In this document: positions 1 to 13,300 of the stretch, piece after piece | Numbering within the stretch: the first letter of the stretch is position 1 | Layout of the letters: the number at the start of each line of letters is the position of its first letter | DNA from: Vanessa cardui | Lineage: Eukaryota; Arthropoda; Insecta; Lepidoptera; Nymphalidae | Direction: 5' to 3' | Assembly: GCF_905220365.1 (NCBI RefSeq) | Contig: NC_061134.1 | Coordinates: 12,849,001 to 12,913,000 of the forward strand | DNA: 64,000 nucleotides | Program-made: the position numbers and the translations under genes | The notes under the pieces: generated by a model | The model's database searches: none | What the model saw: the letters and a program-made list of their open reading frames with translations, nothing else | What the model was told of the DNA's origin: nothing

Positions 1-104
1 CTTTTAAATAAATCGTTGAAGATTTTACCCTCATTTTTTGACATTGCTGGACAAATAAGCCAAATGTCAAAACTTGGAGACTAGGATTTTGTGTCTTTTA
101 TGCC

Positions 105-226
105 TGACATACTGCCTCACTGACTCTTCAAACCGGGACATCATAAAAATATATCTGTTTGGAGGTTATAACGACTGCTATCTATTACCTACTCAGATGG
201 GCTTGCTTAAAACCCTACCACCATAT
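105..226 (+). mobile_element. degraded SINE-B remnant
   Basis: Recognised from ACTCTTCAAACCGGGACATC and TACCTACTCAGATGGGCTTG then AAACCCTACCACC. Confidence 0.4.
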
Positions 227-1235
227 TAATTTTCGAATATTAATCTTTCCAAATATATCATTTAATTAATTACATATTTTTAATCTGTAGCGCCAGATAC
301 AAAATAAAACGTTCTAATTTTTTTAAATATGGAACATTTTCGCTCTTCAGTTTGCAATCTATTGTTTAGTATTCGTTGTTTCACTTCGAATTAAGTATAT
401 TGTAAAGGGTTATCTAAGAAAGCAGACATTAATATTAGAAGTATTTTCGAAAAATATTAAGTCACAGATAATATTAAACACAATTTCAAATTAAATTTTA
501 TCGTTTTTTTTTTTTTATTTCGAATACTTTAAATAGTAATTTTCAAACAGCTAAACATATGTAAACAGCTTTATATTCTCATCGATTATTTAATGTTCTT
601 TTATTCATTCGTTCACATTCGTTATTTAAAAGATTTTTTTTAAATACGGCCAGCATTGCAAAACAAGGCAAGGCAAGCTATTGCTAATAACATAGTTCAA
701 TGGTAACAGAAAATCTAGCTTATCAAAAGTTCTTTACGCTTAATAGGATCAATTCTCACGCGATTTTAGACCTAACGCATTAGCTTTATTGCGACGTACT
801 GATGTGATAAAGAAGTATATTTAGAAAAAAAAAGAAAACAATTTGTACGGTTCACAAAAAAGTTTAAACACATAATAAAACTTTTTGAAGCATTAAATTG
901 CGAGTTCGTAAGGAAATTGTCACGTCAGTCTGTCGTGAATCCGACATTCGCTGAAATGTCAACGGTTATTTATTTGTTCGTCGAACTTTGTATTTTTCCA
1001 GTATTTTAAAAGATATCCCTGTATATTGTCAATAAAAAATACATTAAGTCATTTCGTTTCTACCTTTCAACCTATCAGGTTCTATTCATCTATTAATTAC
1101 GTTAAAGAGAAGCTTATAACAACAATAGATTAATTATAATTATTCTCATGTAACCTAATTAATTAGCTGTGGAGTCATGCGATCTGATACGCGCCATATA
1201 TATATTTAGCGATCATAAGATATTTGTAAAATCAG

Positions 1236-1575
1236 CAATAATTCGTTGCAGACACGGACAAAATCCACAACAGCGCAATGTTTTAAGACATTTCTGCCTC
1301 GCACCACTACTCCACCACCACTCTGCCACTCTGTGGAACCAGTTTTCGCCAGTGGTTTTTCCGAACCGATACGACTTGGGAACCTTCAAGAAAAGAGAGT
1401 ACTAAGGAGTACTCTTAAAGGTCGGCAACGCACCTGCTAGCCTCCCTGTGTTTCAAATATCCATGGTGCACTTACAGACCTCCGGTCAATGTTGCAGATT
1501 TTCATGGACGGTGGTAATAACTCTCCATCATGTGAGCGAGTAAGTGAGTTGTTTGACCGCTATCACATAAAAAAA
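1236..1575 (+). mobile_element. 5'-truncated 3' end of the same LINE family
   Basis: The + strand encodes QNPQQRNVLRHF, then LWNQFSPVVFPNRYDLGTFKKRE, the C-terminal tail seen in the LINE at 28.1-28.3 kb. The frame shifts within it, and after the stop come the GTCGGCAACGCACCTGC 3' UTR motif and a decayed tail. A dead, truncated copy. Confidence 0.85.
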
Positions 1576-4500
1576 CATAACATCTTAGTTACTGTTTTGG
1601 TGGTTCGTAGACTATTTCAGTATATTTAACATACCAATGGCCCATTTAGTGGTCCGATTCCGACAGATGGAATTGAAATGTAGCATAGTTGATTGTGTCA
1701 CAGACACTTACTAAGTAAGGATGTTTTGAAGTTATAAACTTCAAGGAAGAAAATCAGAAACTATGTATGAATTTCACTCGTACGTCATCAGGACAGACAA
1801 ATTTTTGCATATGTTATACAGATGCTGGTAAATATTTGAGGTCAATCAACTTTTATACATTTTCCTCGATCACCGTGTAAGTTGGCCCATATTATATGTA
1901 TTGTTTCATGTAATCATGTTTCATCTACTTATTGAAAAGCGCCGCTAGATGGCGTTGCTCAACTGCTTCTATATCGCTTAACCAAATAATAACACAATTG
2001 GTAAATATGTAGGCCGGACAACATCTGCCTGGTTTCGTTAAGTGTTGTATAAAATGACTTTAGCTATAAGACGCTCAGGGTAAAATAGATCTTATTAACA
2101 TTCTGCAATTATTTGTATAACGCATATTGAAACTTTTGAGCTTATAACAAAGACTAATAAAACCTCTTTTCTCAATTATACTAGTCTCATTTGAGTGCAC
2201 ATTTCTATAATTTTTATCAGTTGCGCTCAAGCACAAATCATTTCCCTATCATAATGAGACATCAAATTCCACCTGAAGCCTGACCAATCACATACCACAA
2301 CTGAACCACACTATCTGAAAGAGTTCTGAGACTACAACAACGGCTTTACGTGCTTAGACACAGAGGTGTAAGTACTACTAAATTCAAGACTCCTGGCTAA
2401 CAGTGAATTTTTTTCTATAGCAAACTCCTATAGCTCAATATCGTATGTTTCTTGCGTTATCTTATAATTTTGTTTGTATTTTCCAAAATAATAATATTGA
2501 TAAATCGTAATAAAAATAAAAGTCATCGTTTATGAGTTAGAATTTTTTTTAGGAATGTTATTATATCAATTTATTTGTCTTTTTTCCCGTGTTTTGTAAT
2601 AATTACAGTATTTTTTTTACACAACGGCAAGTGAAATTATATAAACATTACAAGCCAATTTTCCCGCCATGACACTTATCTGTCAGTGTTTATGTTGCCA
2701 GATTAAACAACATTACAATTATTATACAAAGTGACAGATACTCATCTGTTATATATACATAATAATAATTTGTATAATATTTAATATTAAGGATTACATA
2801 CTACGTTAATCAAACCAATTAAACTATTACAATAAATGGTTATCATAGTTTAACGAATTCGGAACAAGGAACCAACCGATAAATAATAAAAGAGAGTAAG
2901 CGACATTTAAAAAAAAACACACTGCACTTTTCCCGACGGTACCCAAGACCGCACGCTTGGCACTCGTTAATGTAATCACGACTTTTCTAATCAGAAGATT
3001 AAAGCAATAGGATGCTTATATAACTTTGTAATCATTTCAAACCATACTGCTTTTGCTTGCGTTTTAGTTTTAGGGTTCAATATTTTAAGAACCCTCGTGT
3101 TATTGTGACGTATGAATGCATTTGCATTGAACAGCACGTAACGCCGGGGACCAGATGTAAAAAGATAAGACTCAAGGGTGGTTTAACCCAATCAAGAACC
3201 ATTTTGGGACATGTAGACATTGTATGTGTATTCTTCTGACATATTAATTTAGGTATACGTCGCGATTACTTACGCATACATTTCATAATTTAATCGCAGC
3301 GTATAATTGTATGACTTAAAGATGAAATTGAGAAAAATACTTTTCTTCCTAGTTTTACGTAAACATGTATTCCAACTTTTTGGCTGTGACTCATTTATAA
3401 ATTTTGGTCAGGAGCAATGATTTCCTAATTTGTATACAATAATAGGATTATTGAAATGATTTCTTCTAAAATACAAAATGATATACATGTACTTGTAAGT
3501 ACATATAAAGTCATGTTTACAACAAAGGTGTATTATACAGGTTATGTCGTTATGCTGTTCATAGATACATTGAAGAACATAGTCATCGTCAATCGAAAGA
3601 CAACGCTTGTGTGATATGATCATTTAAAAAAAGAACGTGATTTCGATTGAAAAAAAATAGTTATTTTAAATTAAACCTCTTTGTTACAAATGAGGTTTTA
3701 ATTAATTCAAAGTATTATTTTAGCTCCGTAAACATAATAATATTATGAAACTGAAGTAACTCGTCTGCGGATATTGCGTTTCAAGCAGTGATCGGATCAT
3801 TACGTGCCCACCGCGTTACCGTTTTACCACAATAGGGCTTTTAATGTCGAGACCGTTTCTTTAAAAGGCCAAAAAACTTCATTGTTTACTTTCGCTTTTA
3901 ACGCGCCCTTTATATAGTATCTGAAACGAAATTAATGGATCTAGTCATGAAATTACGTAAGATGGTAAACATCTAAGAATAGTTCATTTGTATTGTATGA
4001 CAAGGACGTGTTTCACTGATGATTCCAGCAAAGGTCGGCAAAGCCAGGAAGTGAGATCTAAAGAAACAATAATTCCCGAAACCATACAGCGAATACATAA
4101 CAAAGCCACTGTCAATAAAGTTATTGATATAAACTTAAATCCACTTAGCACCTTTCGCAAGTTAGTCATCAACGACCTAGTCAGCCATTTAATATGAGAA
4201 TTTAAGTTTTGCTTAGAACTCTAATGTCTTATTTTGTCTAATTAATTTTGTAATTTAACCTTAAATGAATGTACGTTTTATTAATAAAATTTTAGTTATA
4301 ACTGTATTTTAGTAGGTAACCTACTGGGTTAATCAAATCTCTTTATTTTTTACAAGTGCAAGCAAATATCTGTTTATGTATCAAAGTAATATTTAAAAAT
4401 TTGTGTATACATATTTTCTTCTGCTCATTTTTCATTTTGTTTTGATTTTTTTTTTCACTATTGTTGTTGTAGCAAGTAAGTTGCAAGTAATTGTAATTAA

Positions 4501-7370
4501 TAGTTTCATTAGCATGTAGTGTTTGCTTTTAAATGATTTTACATAATCTATGTATGCATATCATCTAATTGTACATTTATATTAGAATGACAAATATAAA
4601 ATCGCTAGCAAACCCAATAAAGAATATAGTATTTTAAGCCAATCAAATCATTAATATCTGTTACATAGAATCGTTCATTGGTTGTTAAGTAATTTATAAA
4701 ATAAGCAAGCATTTGCTCGAACGTGCCTCAATCGGTACCCTATCACTATTAGCCCTAGGAATTGAGTATATATGTTTAAGTAAAGGCACAAAAACCTTAA
4801 CCTATCCATAGATCCTGTTATTGAAACATCAAGAGTTTAGGAAGTATTTGACAAAGAGGCCGGTTCGTTTCAGATAGTTACTTAATAAAAGAAAATAAAC
4901 AAAAATTGTTTTAATAAAGATTAATTACTGATACGTTGAATTAATTGATGTGAACGATATAACACGCGATATGTTGACACACAAGGCGTGTTAGACAGGC
5001 GGGAACTTGAAGGGTTTCTTTCAACAGCTTCATTATTAATCCTTTAGAATAATAGACCCACTAGCTTTAACGACGTGTTCTCTTTCAGTCAATGTATTAT
5101 TAATAAAAGAGAAAGAGACAGACAATATTCATGTTCTAAATAACTGATGACACTGATATGGAACAAGAGTGAACTGATAGATAAAGAAGGATATGATTTT
5201 ACGAAGGAGTTCCATATAGTACATGAACTTTTTTAAGGACAGGTCAATATTTTTACGAAATTCATCATTTAAGGTTCTAGTAGCGAACGGAAGTTGGTAC
5301 GGAAAATAATTACAAGGTTTTTTTTTAATTGAGTCAGTCGAAAATCCTTTGACGCGGAACTTTCTTATTGAACAAAGAAATATGATACAAAACCATTAAA
5401 AACAGAAGAGCTATTCTTTTAAGAAACTCGAAACTCACCATCATAACACGATTGTCAAATATCAAATATCAGTTATATGTGACATTTTTACAAATCGAAA
5501 GGGGAAGGTTTGTAAATTGTGACTTCTTACATAATAATACTGTTTTAGGCATTTTTCTAACTCTGTCTGGTGCTGTTTCACGACCTTTTAGCAGGACTAA
5601 ATTTGGTAAAATAGTATGAAGCAAGATTCAATTCCTTAACGCGAAAGGAAACACTGGCTCTAACTAGTTGTAAATATTAAGAAAAAATTCAAATTTAGAA
5701 TACGAAAAAACTAAAAACAAATTTAACATATTTTGATATTACGCCTAAAATTAGCCATAATTTCACGAAAGCGTTGCGTAACCCCACACCTCCTCAAATT
5801 AAATGTTATGTGAAATTAAATCGTCCATAGCGATGCATTTGGCAACAATATGGCCGACATATTTTTACGTACAAAACTAACACTCGTTCGAGCACACTTG
5901 TAATATCTATCTTGCCGTGGCTTTACGAGGCCAAAAAGAGGTTATTTTTGCCGCGAAAATAAATACGCTTTATAAATTTTGCTTTATAAAAATTTTCGAC
6001 GTTGCACCGTCCGTTTGTCTTTCGTTGTTATAAAATGCAAAATCGGTTTACAGCTGTATTCTGGTCTATTTTGAAGTCAGTGCGATTCGTATTTTCGTTC
6101 GTTTGTTAAAGGATACATATGTGACTAATGTTTCTTTTCCCTTAAACTCAAATGGCGTATACGCCGGTTTTAATTGATCTATATTGCTTCTTATCAATAC
6201 TTACTATTAACAAACTGGAGACGAACTTTTTAGCATTTCATGGATTCGCCAAGTGAAGGGAGGGAGAAAATGCAAGCAGTTCTCGGAACTTGCAACCTGG
6301 GTCTTAATCCACTGATACCTTAGTATAAGGGAACCCCATTTGGAATAACCATCAATGCTCAGCTTCACTCGCGTTCTCCTCTCTAATTGGCCAAATATGA
6401 TAGAAAAATTAAAGCAGCTTTGTAAATGAGGGTCCTATTCTATTTTAGTTACCAAAATTATCTTCGAAATGCGCTGCATCTTCTACTATAACTTTTATTC
6501 GTATTAGTTTTTTTTTCCTTTAGGAATTACAAGCAAACGTTTCTTGCTTATTTATAACTTACTACTTTCACGGCGCTAGACGACTGGCTATACTATTATA
6601 TTAATGTCATTTAATAAAGTGAATTCGTTGCCCACGATAAATTATCCTTGAATTTTCAATATGTAAGTACGTAACGGCTACCAGAGAGTGTCTCGGTGAC
6701 AGCACAAGTGTTTAGAAACTGTACTTCTTTTATTTCAAAGTGCAAAAAAAAATAAGGTCAGACCAGTTGAATGGCATCTTATTTCCATTGAAGTCTGGTT
6801 TAATGGCCACCTGACGCTATATATAGAGTATAAATGAAGACGCGACCCGCCCGAGGCATAGTGAACTTCACGTGATAAAATAATGTCAGCTGAGTTCTTT
6901 CTCGAGCAAACAAAGCCGAAACTAGTTTTTGGAAAAGACGCTTTCTTCGTTTTTCAAGGAAATAAGGTTAATAGTTTCTTAAAAACAAACAACTTTGTAG
7001 ATGACATTTACCGTCGCTGGACAGATTATGAATAATTTTAAACGTAGATAAAAGAAAAGTTAATATGCAATCTTATTAAGAACCGGCAAATAGGACGAGA
7101 TTTGGGGTATTTTGATACATATTATTATGCAAATGCCGTGCTTAACTAGTTTTAGATAGAAATCCTATTACGGTAAGCACGCACACGTATTTTGGATGTC
7201 AAGGCTAGGTCGCAGGTGACCAGTGAAATTTCAGCCTTTGCCACCTTCATAATGGTTGAAACGTGGGTTCTTTTTAAATTGACAAGGTTATACAGGTGAA
7301 CAACTAATATATTTTTAAATACGTTCTCAATTTAACGCCTATTATATTAATACATTTAATAAAACCAGTA
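1576..7370. other. intergenic/intronic DNA, nothing firm
   Basis: AT-rich. Contains only the weak ORF at 3988-4197. Somewhat GC-richer, repeat-free patches (about 5760-6130) could be regulatory, but no motif array is evident. Confidence 0.7.
3988..4197 (+). other. short unrecognised ORF, weakly protein-like
   Basis: A 69-codon frame contains SSKGRQSQEVRSKETIIPET and VIDINLNPLSTFRKLVINDL. Composition is balanced and less AT-biased than the flanks. No start context, splice site or domain that I can defend. It may be chance. Confidence 0.15.
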
Positions 7371-7587
7371 TTATTCAAAACCATTTATCAATTGAAGAAA
7401 AAATTGAAGGATAATTTTTCTGACGTAATCCCTTAAAATATTGAATAGCTCGGGTTCCCAAATCAACTTTCCCGTCTCTTTATTCATACATCTCTCGGGA
7501 TGAAAACTTTTCATATCTGTTCTAAAAATAGCCTTCAAGATTTTATATAAATCGTCTTTCACCACCCGAACTTTCTTCGTGAAATGT
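7371..7587 (-). other. exon-like open frame, unrecognised
   Basis: The minus-strand frame reads TKKVRVVKDDLYKILKAIFR, then HPERCMNKETGKLIWEPELF, then a hydrophobic amphipathic end before TAA at 7371. No ATG opens it; the first codons after the 5' limit could follow an acceptor such as TTTCACGAAG. The mix of charged and hydrophobic residues is protein-like and unlike neighbouring translations of AT-rich DNA. No family was recognised. It could be a terminal exon or a decayed transposase fragment. Confidence 0.25.
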
Positions 7588-7742
7588 AATGAAATGATTA
7601 AAATACTTTATGCTTTAAAAAATGTTTCAAATTTTGAATTAATCGTCTTATTTAAAAAGTCACTTATCACAAACTCAAATTGGTAAGAACAATTACTAAA
7701 ATCTACTGTTACTAAAAAAATTCATTCACCATCTCGTACTGC

Positions 7743-8042
7743 CCCGAGATGGCCCAGTGGTTAGAACGCGTGAATCTTAACCGATGATTTCGGGTTCAAA
7801 CCCAGGTGAGCACCACTATATATATATGTGCTTAACTTGTGTTTATAATTCATCTCGTGCTCGCCGGTGAAGGAAAACATCGTGAGGGAACCTGCATGTG
7901 TCTAATTTCATAGAAATACTGCCACATGTGCATTCCACCAACCTGCATTGGAACAGCGTGGTGGGATATGTTCCAAACCTTCTCCTTAATGGGAGAGGAG
8001 GCCTTTGCCCCGCAGTGGGAAATTTACAGGCTGTTACTTTAC
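7743..8042 (+). mobile_element. SINE-A copy (tRNA-like head)
   Basis: Head with A box TGGCCCAGTGG and B box GGGTTCAAACCC, body CATCGTGAGG and CATTGGAACAGCG, tail GCAGTGGGAAATTTACAGGC. Possible short target duplication TACTGC. Confidence 0.85.
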
Positions 8043-8814
8043 TGCTTATTACCAAAAAATATACATATATAGATACTCCTATTATAGACATTAATTCGGT
8101 TTGAAAAAAATTTAAGTTACTATAAAAAATCCATAATCAAAAACTGTTCATAATTATAGTAAGTTAATGATTATTTCTTACACATTGTACGCTTCTATTA
8201 CAACCTTATAACAAAAAATATATATATAAAACCTCTTTACAGTTACTGTATATTTCCTTTGGATGAAATTAAATACGAAAAGTGAATTTACACATGGCTG
8301 CATTCAATGTACTAACTGAAAAAGACTGAACTCAGACGAGTGTAAACGCATTTAGACTGTTAGACACACTAATTAGACAATCAGATTCTTTACTGCAGCT
8401 CTAAAGCCGACGCTTTTTTTTAAATTAAGTGCACTGAATTAAGCATGTGTAAACTCGGCTTTTAAAAAAACCCTTTTTAGTATTATAAGCAAGTCAAATG
8501 AGTAAATATGTTCGTTATAACAATCTCTTGTTACTTTTTTCAAAGATGATTTTATATATCACATCTAGACATACTGCCTACGATGGGGTTCAATCAATAA
8601 ATTGTATAAATTAAACTACCTTTCTGTATCCCTTCTCTCTTCCTATAAGCCTCCCAACGGATCCTCATAGATATTTCACTAATAGAAAGTGCGAGAGATG
8701 AGGAAAGTTTATATTCATAGTTTATAAATAAATTGATAATAAATTAATTAATTATGACTTTATTATTGGGAGCCAAAATTATCCAAATTTAAATCTATAA
8801 AGCCGTGGATTTTC

Positions 8815-8955
8815 TCATACTCGGAGAGGAAGAAAAACACCGTGATTTTATCTGGATGTGTCCATGAACCAGCATTGAATAAGTGTGGTGGAATAATGAT
8901 TAAACCTTTTCCAAATATAAGCAGGCCCAACTCAATTTATATGGCTGATCCTGTT
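8815..8955 (+). mobile_element. degraded SINE-A remnant
   Basis: Recognisable only from AGGAAGAAAAACACCGTG, CCAGCATTGAATAAGTGTGG and a decayed tail. Confidence 0.4.
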
Positions 8956-9512
8956 ATTACTTTTAATAAATTACATACAATCTTGAATGACGTACACATA
9001 TATAAACATTAAGTAAAGATAAGGTCAAAAATCATTCTTGTCAGTGAAAAATCTAGATGAATAAACATCTCGAATCCAAACGAGCTCTTTGTTAGTTTCT
9101 ATTGTGAAGTTACGCTAACAATAAGTTGGCGACGCTAAATCAATAACAATTGTTAAGGAGAATTGCGCCATATTGTCCATAATTTGTACATTCGTTTCGG
9201 ACATAACGACAAATTGACAGAACGCTTGACGTAAAAATAAGTTTCGTGCGCAAAACCGGAGCCAAGAGGGCTTATGAGATTTGAAAATAAAATAACTGAA
9301 ACTTCATAAATGTAACAAAATATATATAAAAATAGAAATGTCGCGGTTTTTAACATGATTTAGGAGGTGGTTACAAAAACAATATCTATCTCCTTTTCTC
9401 AAACGTCAAATCAATGAGGACAGAATTAGTGAAAGGGACGTAAAGTGTTTTACTAACAGTTCATGTACGTCATGTATATCATGACTGAAAGGAAATTTTA
9501 TGTCGGCGAGGA

Positions 9513-9675
9513 GCCGAGATGGCAGTGTTAATACCTACGCATTGCTCGTCGTGGATGTAAATCTGTCACGTGTGTGTACTACCAATCCGCAATGGAGCAG
9601 CGTTGTGGAATAAGCTCCTTACCTTTTCCTTAAACGGAATAAAGGCTCTTACCTGTGTCATATTAATAGGTTATA
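9513..9675 (+). mobile_element. degraded SINE-A remnant
   Basis: GAGCCGAGATGGCAGTG head, then ATCCGCAATGGAGCAGCG and a corrupted tail; internally deleted. Confidence 0.45.
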
Positions 9676-9919
9676 CTTTTTGCTGCAATTTTAAGTTATG
9701 TTCACAATTAAAACTCAAGATATAATAATGATCATGCAAGTTACGTGGTTGTGGTGCATATTTTTATAAAATAATCAACTATATTAACTATTAATAATTA
9801 TTATTATTATTTACCTTATATAGTAACGTGTCTTATATACGAAACGAGCTAATACGTAGTACCTAGTCTACCATAGTATCAGTGAAGATTAAATTTACTC
9901 TCGCTACACGTCTCGTAGC

Positions 9920-9941
9920 ACGTCTACGATTTCGTAGACGT
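9920..9941. repeat. perfect 10-bp palindrome
   Basis: ACGTCTACGA / TCGTAGACGT around TT, within a wider imperfect inverted structure (CTCGCT ... AGCGAG). Confidence 0.8.
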
Positions 9942-10397
9942 TGACAGCGAGATGGATGTGAGAGGTTCGAGTGCTTAAACGTACATTAGGTCGGTGGCCC
10001 ACATTCAAACAAATATCCGTACAAAATTTCATGCAAACATTTTTAGACTACGGCTGAATCTTTGTTCTTTATTTGGTCGCTATGAAAACGTTAAAAATAA
10101 CGGTACGCTAGCAAAAAATACATTTTAAATGTTACGTTACCTACCTACGTTATAACGAAAGTTTTTATCTCTGACAAAATAATAGTTGATTTCGCATACA
10201 TTTTAAATTTTAATCCTAATTATCATCGATGTGAAAGTGAGATTGTTTGTTACATTTTCAAGGATTCATTGCACATGACATTTCGAACACACATCTGGGG
10301 TACAAAAATAGACATAGTTTATCTACTACCTAACCTCACACGTGAGGAAAACGGTGTTTTGAAACTAGTCAATACTAACATTATAAATTGGTGTTTT

Positions 10398-10537
10398 CAC
10401 TACCAAGCCATTGAACCGAATTTTATGAAATTTGGTATGAAGCAAATTTGAACTTTGATTACAGGACATAGGCTACTTTTTTGCCTGACACGCGACAACC
10501 AAACCCTCAAAACGCGAATGAAGCCGCGGCAAACTAG
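10398..10537 (+). mobile_element. Helitron-Z, 3' fragment
   Basis: CCGAATTTTATGAAATTTGG through GAAGCCGCGGCAAACTAG|T; 5' end not recognisable. Confidence 0.6.
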
Positions 10538-10805
10538 TATATTATAAAAGTAATGAAGTAATTACATATTTCGTTGGTTACAAAAAAGTCAAAAAACATC
10601 AAAAGTCATGTCCCAATTCGCTTTAATCAACAAAAACTCGAATTCGTTACAACCCGCCCACACCGTTAATGGAAGTAAGGTAATTTAATTTGTAATTATT
10701 AGCGACTAGCCTACAACTACTCATGTAGAAATGCAACAATGTTTTGACAAAGAGCTATACATGTGTGGGTATATAATTACACAATGTAAAGCAAATATTC
10801 GATAC

Positions 10806-10846
<41 letters not shown>
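10806..10846. repeat. (TA)n microsatellite
   Basis: Roughly 18 uninterrupted TA units. Confidence 0.95.
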
Positions 10847-10847
<1 letters not shown>

Positions 10848-12220
10848 GTGGGTTTTTCAAAGCAAGCAATTTGATTCATCTAAAATAGCGAATAGACAAT
10901 GGACAATAGACTATATGAACACTAATTAATAAGAAAAATATACATTTGTAACTTTAACGACTTAAATAAATATTTTAAATTAACTGACAGTTCTTATGTC
11001 ATTAAAAAAATATGATACGTTTTTTATTGAGACACCCCGCTCCGACTCAACTGACAGCATGATCTTTAAATTGGGAGACTTATTAAAATAATTATTATCA
11101 GTATCACTAACGAATAGTAAAATTGCCTACAAGATACCAGAACACAAGGCAGATTATCGTGAAGCAAGATCAAAAGCGAATACAAATTTACAGCTGTGCG
11201 AAACCACTGTATAGTTTATTATTCATTGTAGATCTTTCTTTTGTTTTATAAAATGAGACGAGGCCTAAATTATGAGCTACCATTGATTTGCAACTTACGG
11301 AATAACAGGCGATTATACTAATAACGGATAGTAAGTCAAACGGATTGAAAGATACCAATGTTTCAATGAACTGTAAATTCCAATTAGACTATTTGACTAT
11401 CTGAAAGTAAGTTGATTCCTTTTTATTATAACAAATAGATGTAGCTTTTATTACGTGTTTAGCCTTAGCTCTGAAAATAGTGTGTTTCATTTTTGTATCA
11501 GGAAATATCGAACAAAATATAGATCTAAGAAAGTATTAAAATTGTGTAATAAATAATTTGACAATCGTTGATAATAATGTTTATTTTTAACTAGCTAACT
11601 CTCCCTGCTTCCTACGGCTGTAATATGAGTCTACATAAAACTCTTATATCGTAATAAATATGACTCTACTTTAACTTTCCACTACATAAGTGGGTAACGC
11701 TGTGATACATTTCAGCAATCAATAGTTAAATTACTTTTATTTGTGCTGATAGAGACTCTAATTTATCTCTATGTCAAATTTTATTCAGATTCAATAAGCA
11801 GCTCTGACAAGCATCCATATACTCTTAATGATATTAGTTAAAAAGTAAAACTAGTGGTACTTACTATAGTAAGTAAGATTAATGGAATTTTCCTAATGTA
11901 AAGGTGTCGGCACGAACATGACTCTTTCCGTCATGTTTAAAATCATCGTTATATTCCAGCCGAATTACCCCGTCTATCATTGATGAAAACTGAATAAGAA
12001 TACATTAGGTAGTTTTAGAATTTTATCATGTTCAGATAGCTGCGCTAGCTTCGTTTTATAATTCAGATTTTTTAGTTGATTTTTGAAATGAGTATGTTCT
12101 CAATCCGAATGAATATGTATAACTTATCTAGGATTTTCATTCTTGTGATGGTCATTGATAAATGCAAACATCACAGGATGGTACCATCGTAATCTCATTT
12201 GTATAGTACATTGTTAATTT

Positions 12221-12500
12221 TATGGTGTAGGTTGGCGAACGGCATATGGGCCACCTGATGGTAAATGGTCACACACATAGACAATGACGCTGTGAGAAAT
12301 ATTAATTATTCCTTACAATTCGTCAATGTGCCACCAACCATGGGAACTAAGATGTTATGACTCTTCTGCCTGTAGTTACACTGGCTCACTCACCCATTAA
12401 ACCGGAAGACAACAATTCTGAGTACTGTTATTTGGCGGTAGAATAACTGATGAGTGGGTGGTACCTACCCAGACGGGCTTGCACAAAGCCCTACCACCAA
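12221..12500 (+). mobile_element. SINE-B copy
   Basis: Family core ACCTGATGGTAAATGGTC, AATGACGCTGTGAGAAAT, GTACCTACCCAGACGGGCTT, ending GCCCTACCACCAA. In sense orientation (minus) the family ends ...ACCTATACCATAAAA. Confidence 0.85.
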
Positions 12501-13003
12501 TATTTTAGAAACCTATTTCAAAAGTAAATCTATATTTACCTTCGACCTATTTTTATAATTTTTTTTCAATATGAATTAATTATTGACGTTCCCAATTTCG
12601 AACCAAAAGGCTTCCATAACTTCAACTTAATAACAAATAAGGTATTTAAAATCCATGCTCTTCGCTACCCATATGTACGACCGCGTGCCAAAACCGTGTC
12701 TCTAACTTTTAGTACATGTATGGTCCACTACAAACGGTCTACGGAAGAAAATAAATACAATTCTGTATTCAAACGACGATCGAAGACTTGTCTGTTATTT
12801 GCGATATTTTTCTTGCAACCGATCATCACCTACAGATCATCACCTTCTTTAATTTACATAACATTAATAATAAATACTCTTTATTGTACACCAATAATAA
12901 AAACAAGGTAAATGGGTAACATTTTGAGTAGATGTACAAAGGCGGTCTTATCGCTACGGTAGCAATTTCTTCCAGACAACCTTTAATTAAGCATTCTTTA
13001 TCA

Positions 13004-13300
13004 ACAACAACAACAGCAGCCTGTAAATTCCCACTGCTGGGCTAAAGGCCTCCTCTCCCGTGGAGAAGGTTTGGAACATATTCCACCACGCTGTTCCAAT
13101 GCGGGTTGGTGGAATACACATGTAACAGAATTTCTATGAAATTTGTACATGCAGGTTTCCTCACGATGTTTTCCTTCACCGCCGAGTACGAGATGAATTA
13201 TAACGACAAATTAAGCACATGAATCAGCGGTGCTTGCCTGGGTTTGAACCCGCAATCATCGGTTAAGATGCACGCGTTCTAACCACTGAGCCATCTCGAC
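13004..13300 (-). mobile_element. SINE-A copy with target duplication
   Basis: Full-length, tail of CAA/TTG repeats at the low-coordinate end; flanked by TCTTTATCA at 12995-13003 and 13301-13309. Confidence 0.9.

Noticed and set aside
10806..10846. Regulatory or origin function of the (TA)n run
   Set aside because: Ordinary microsatellite with no supporting context.
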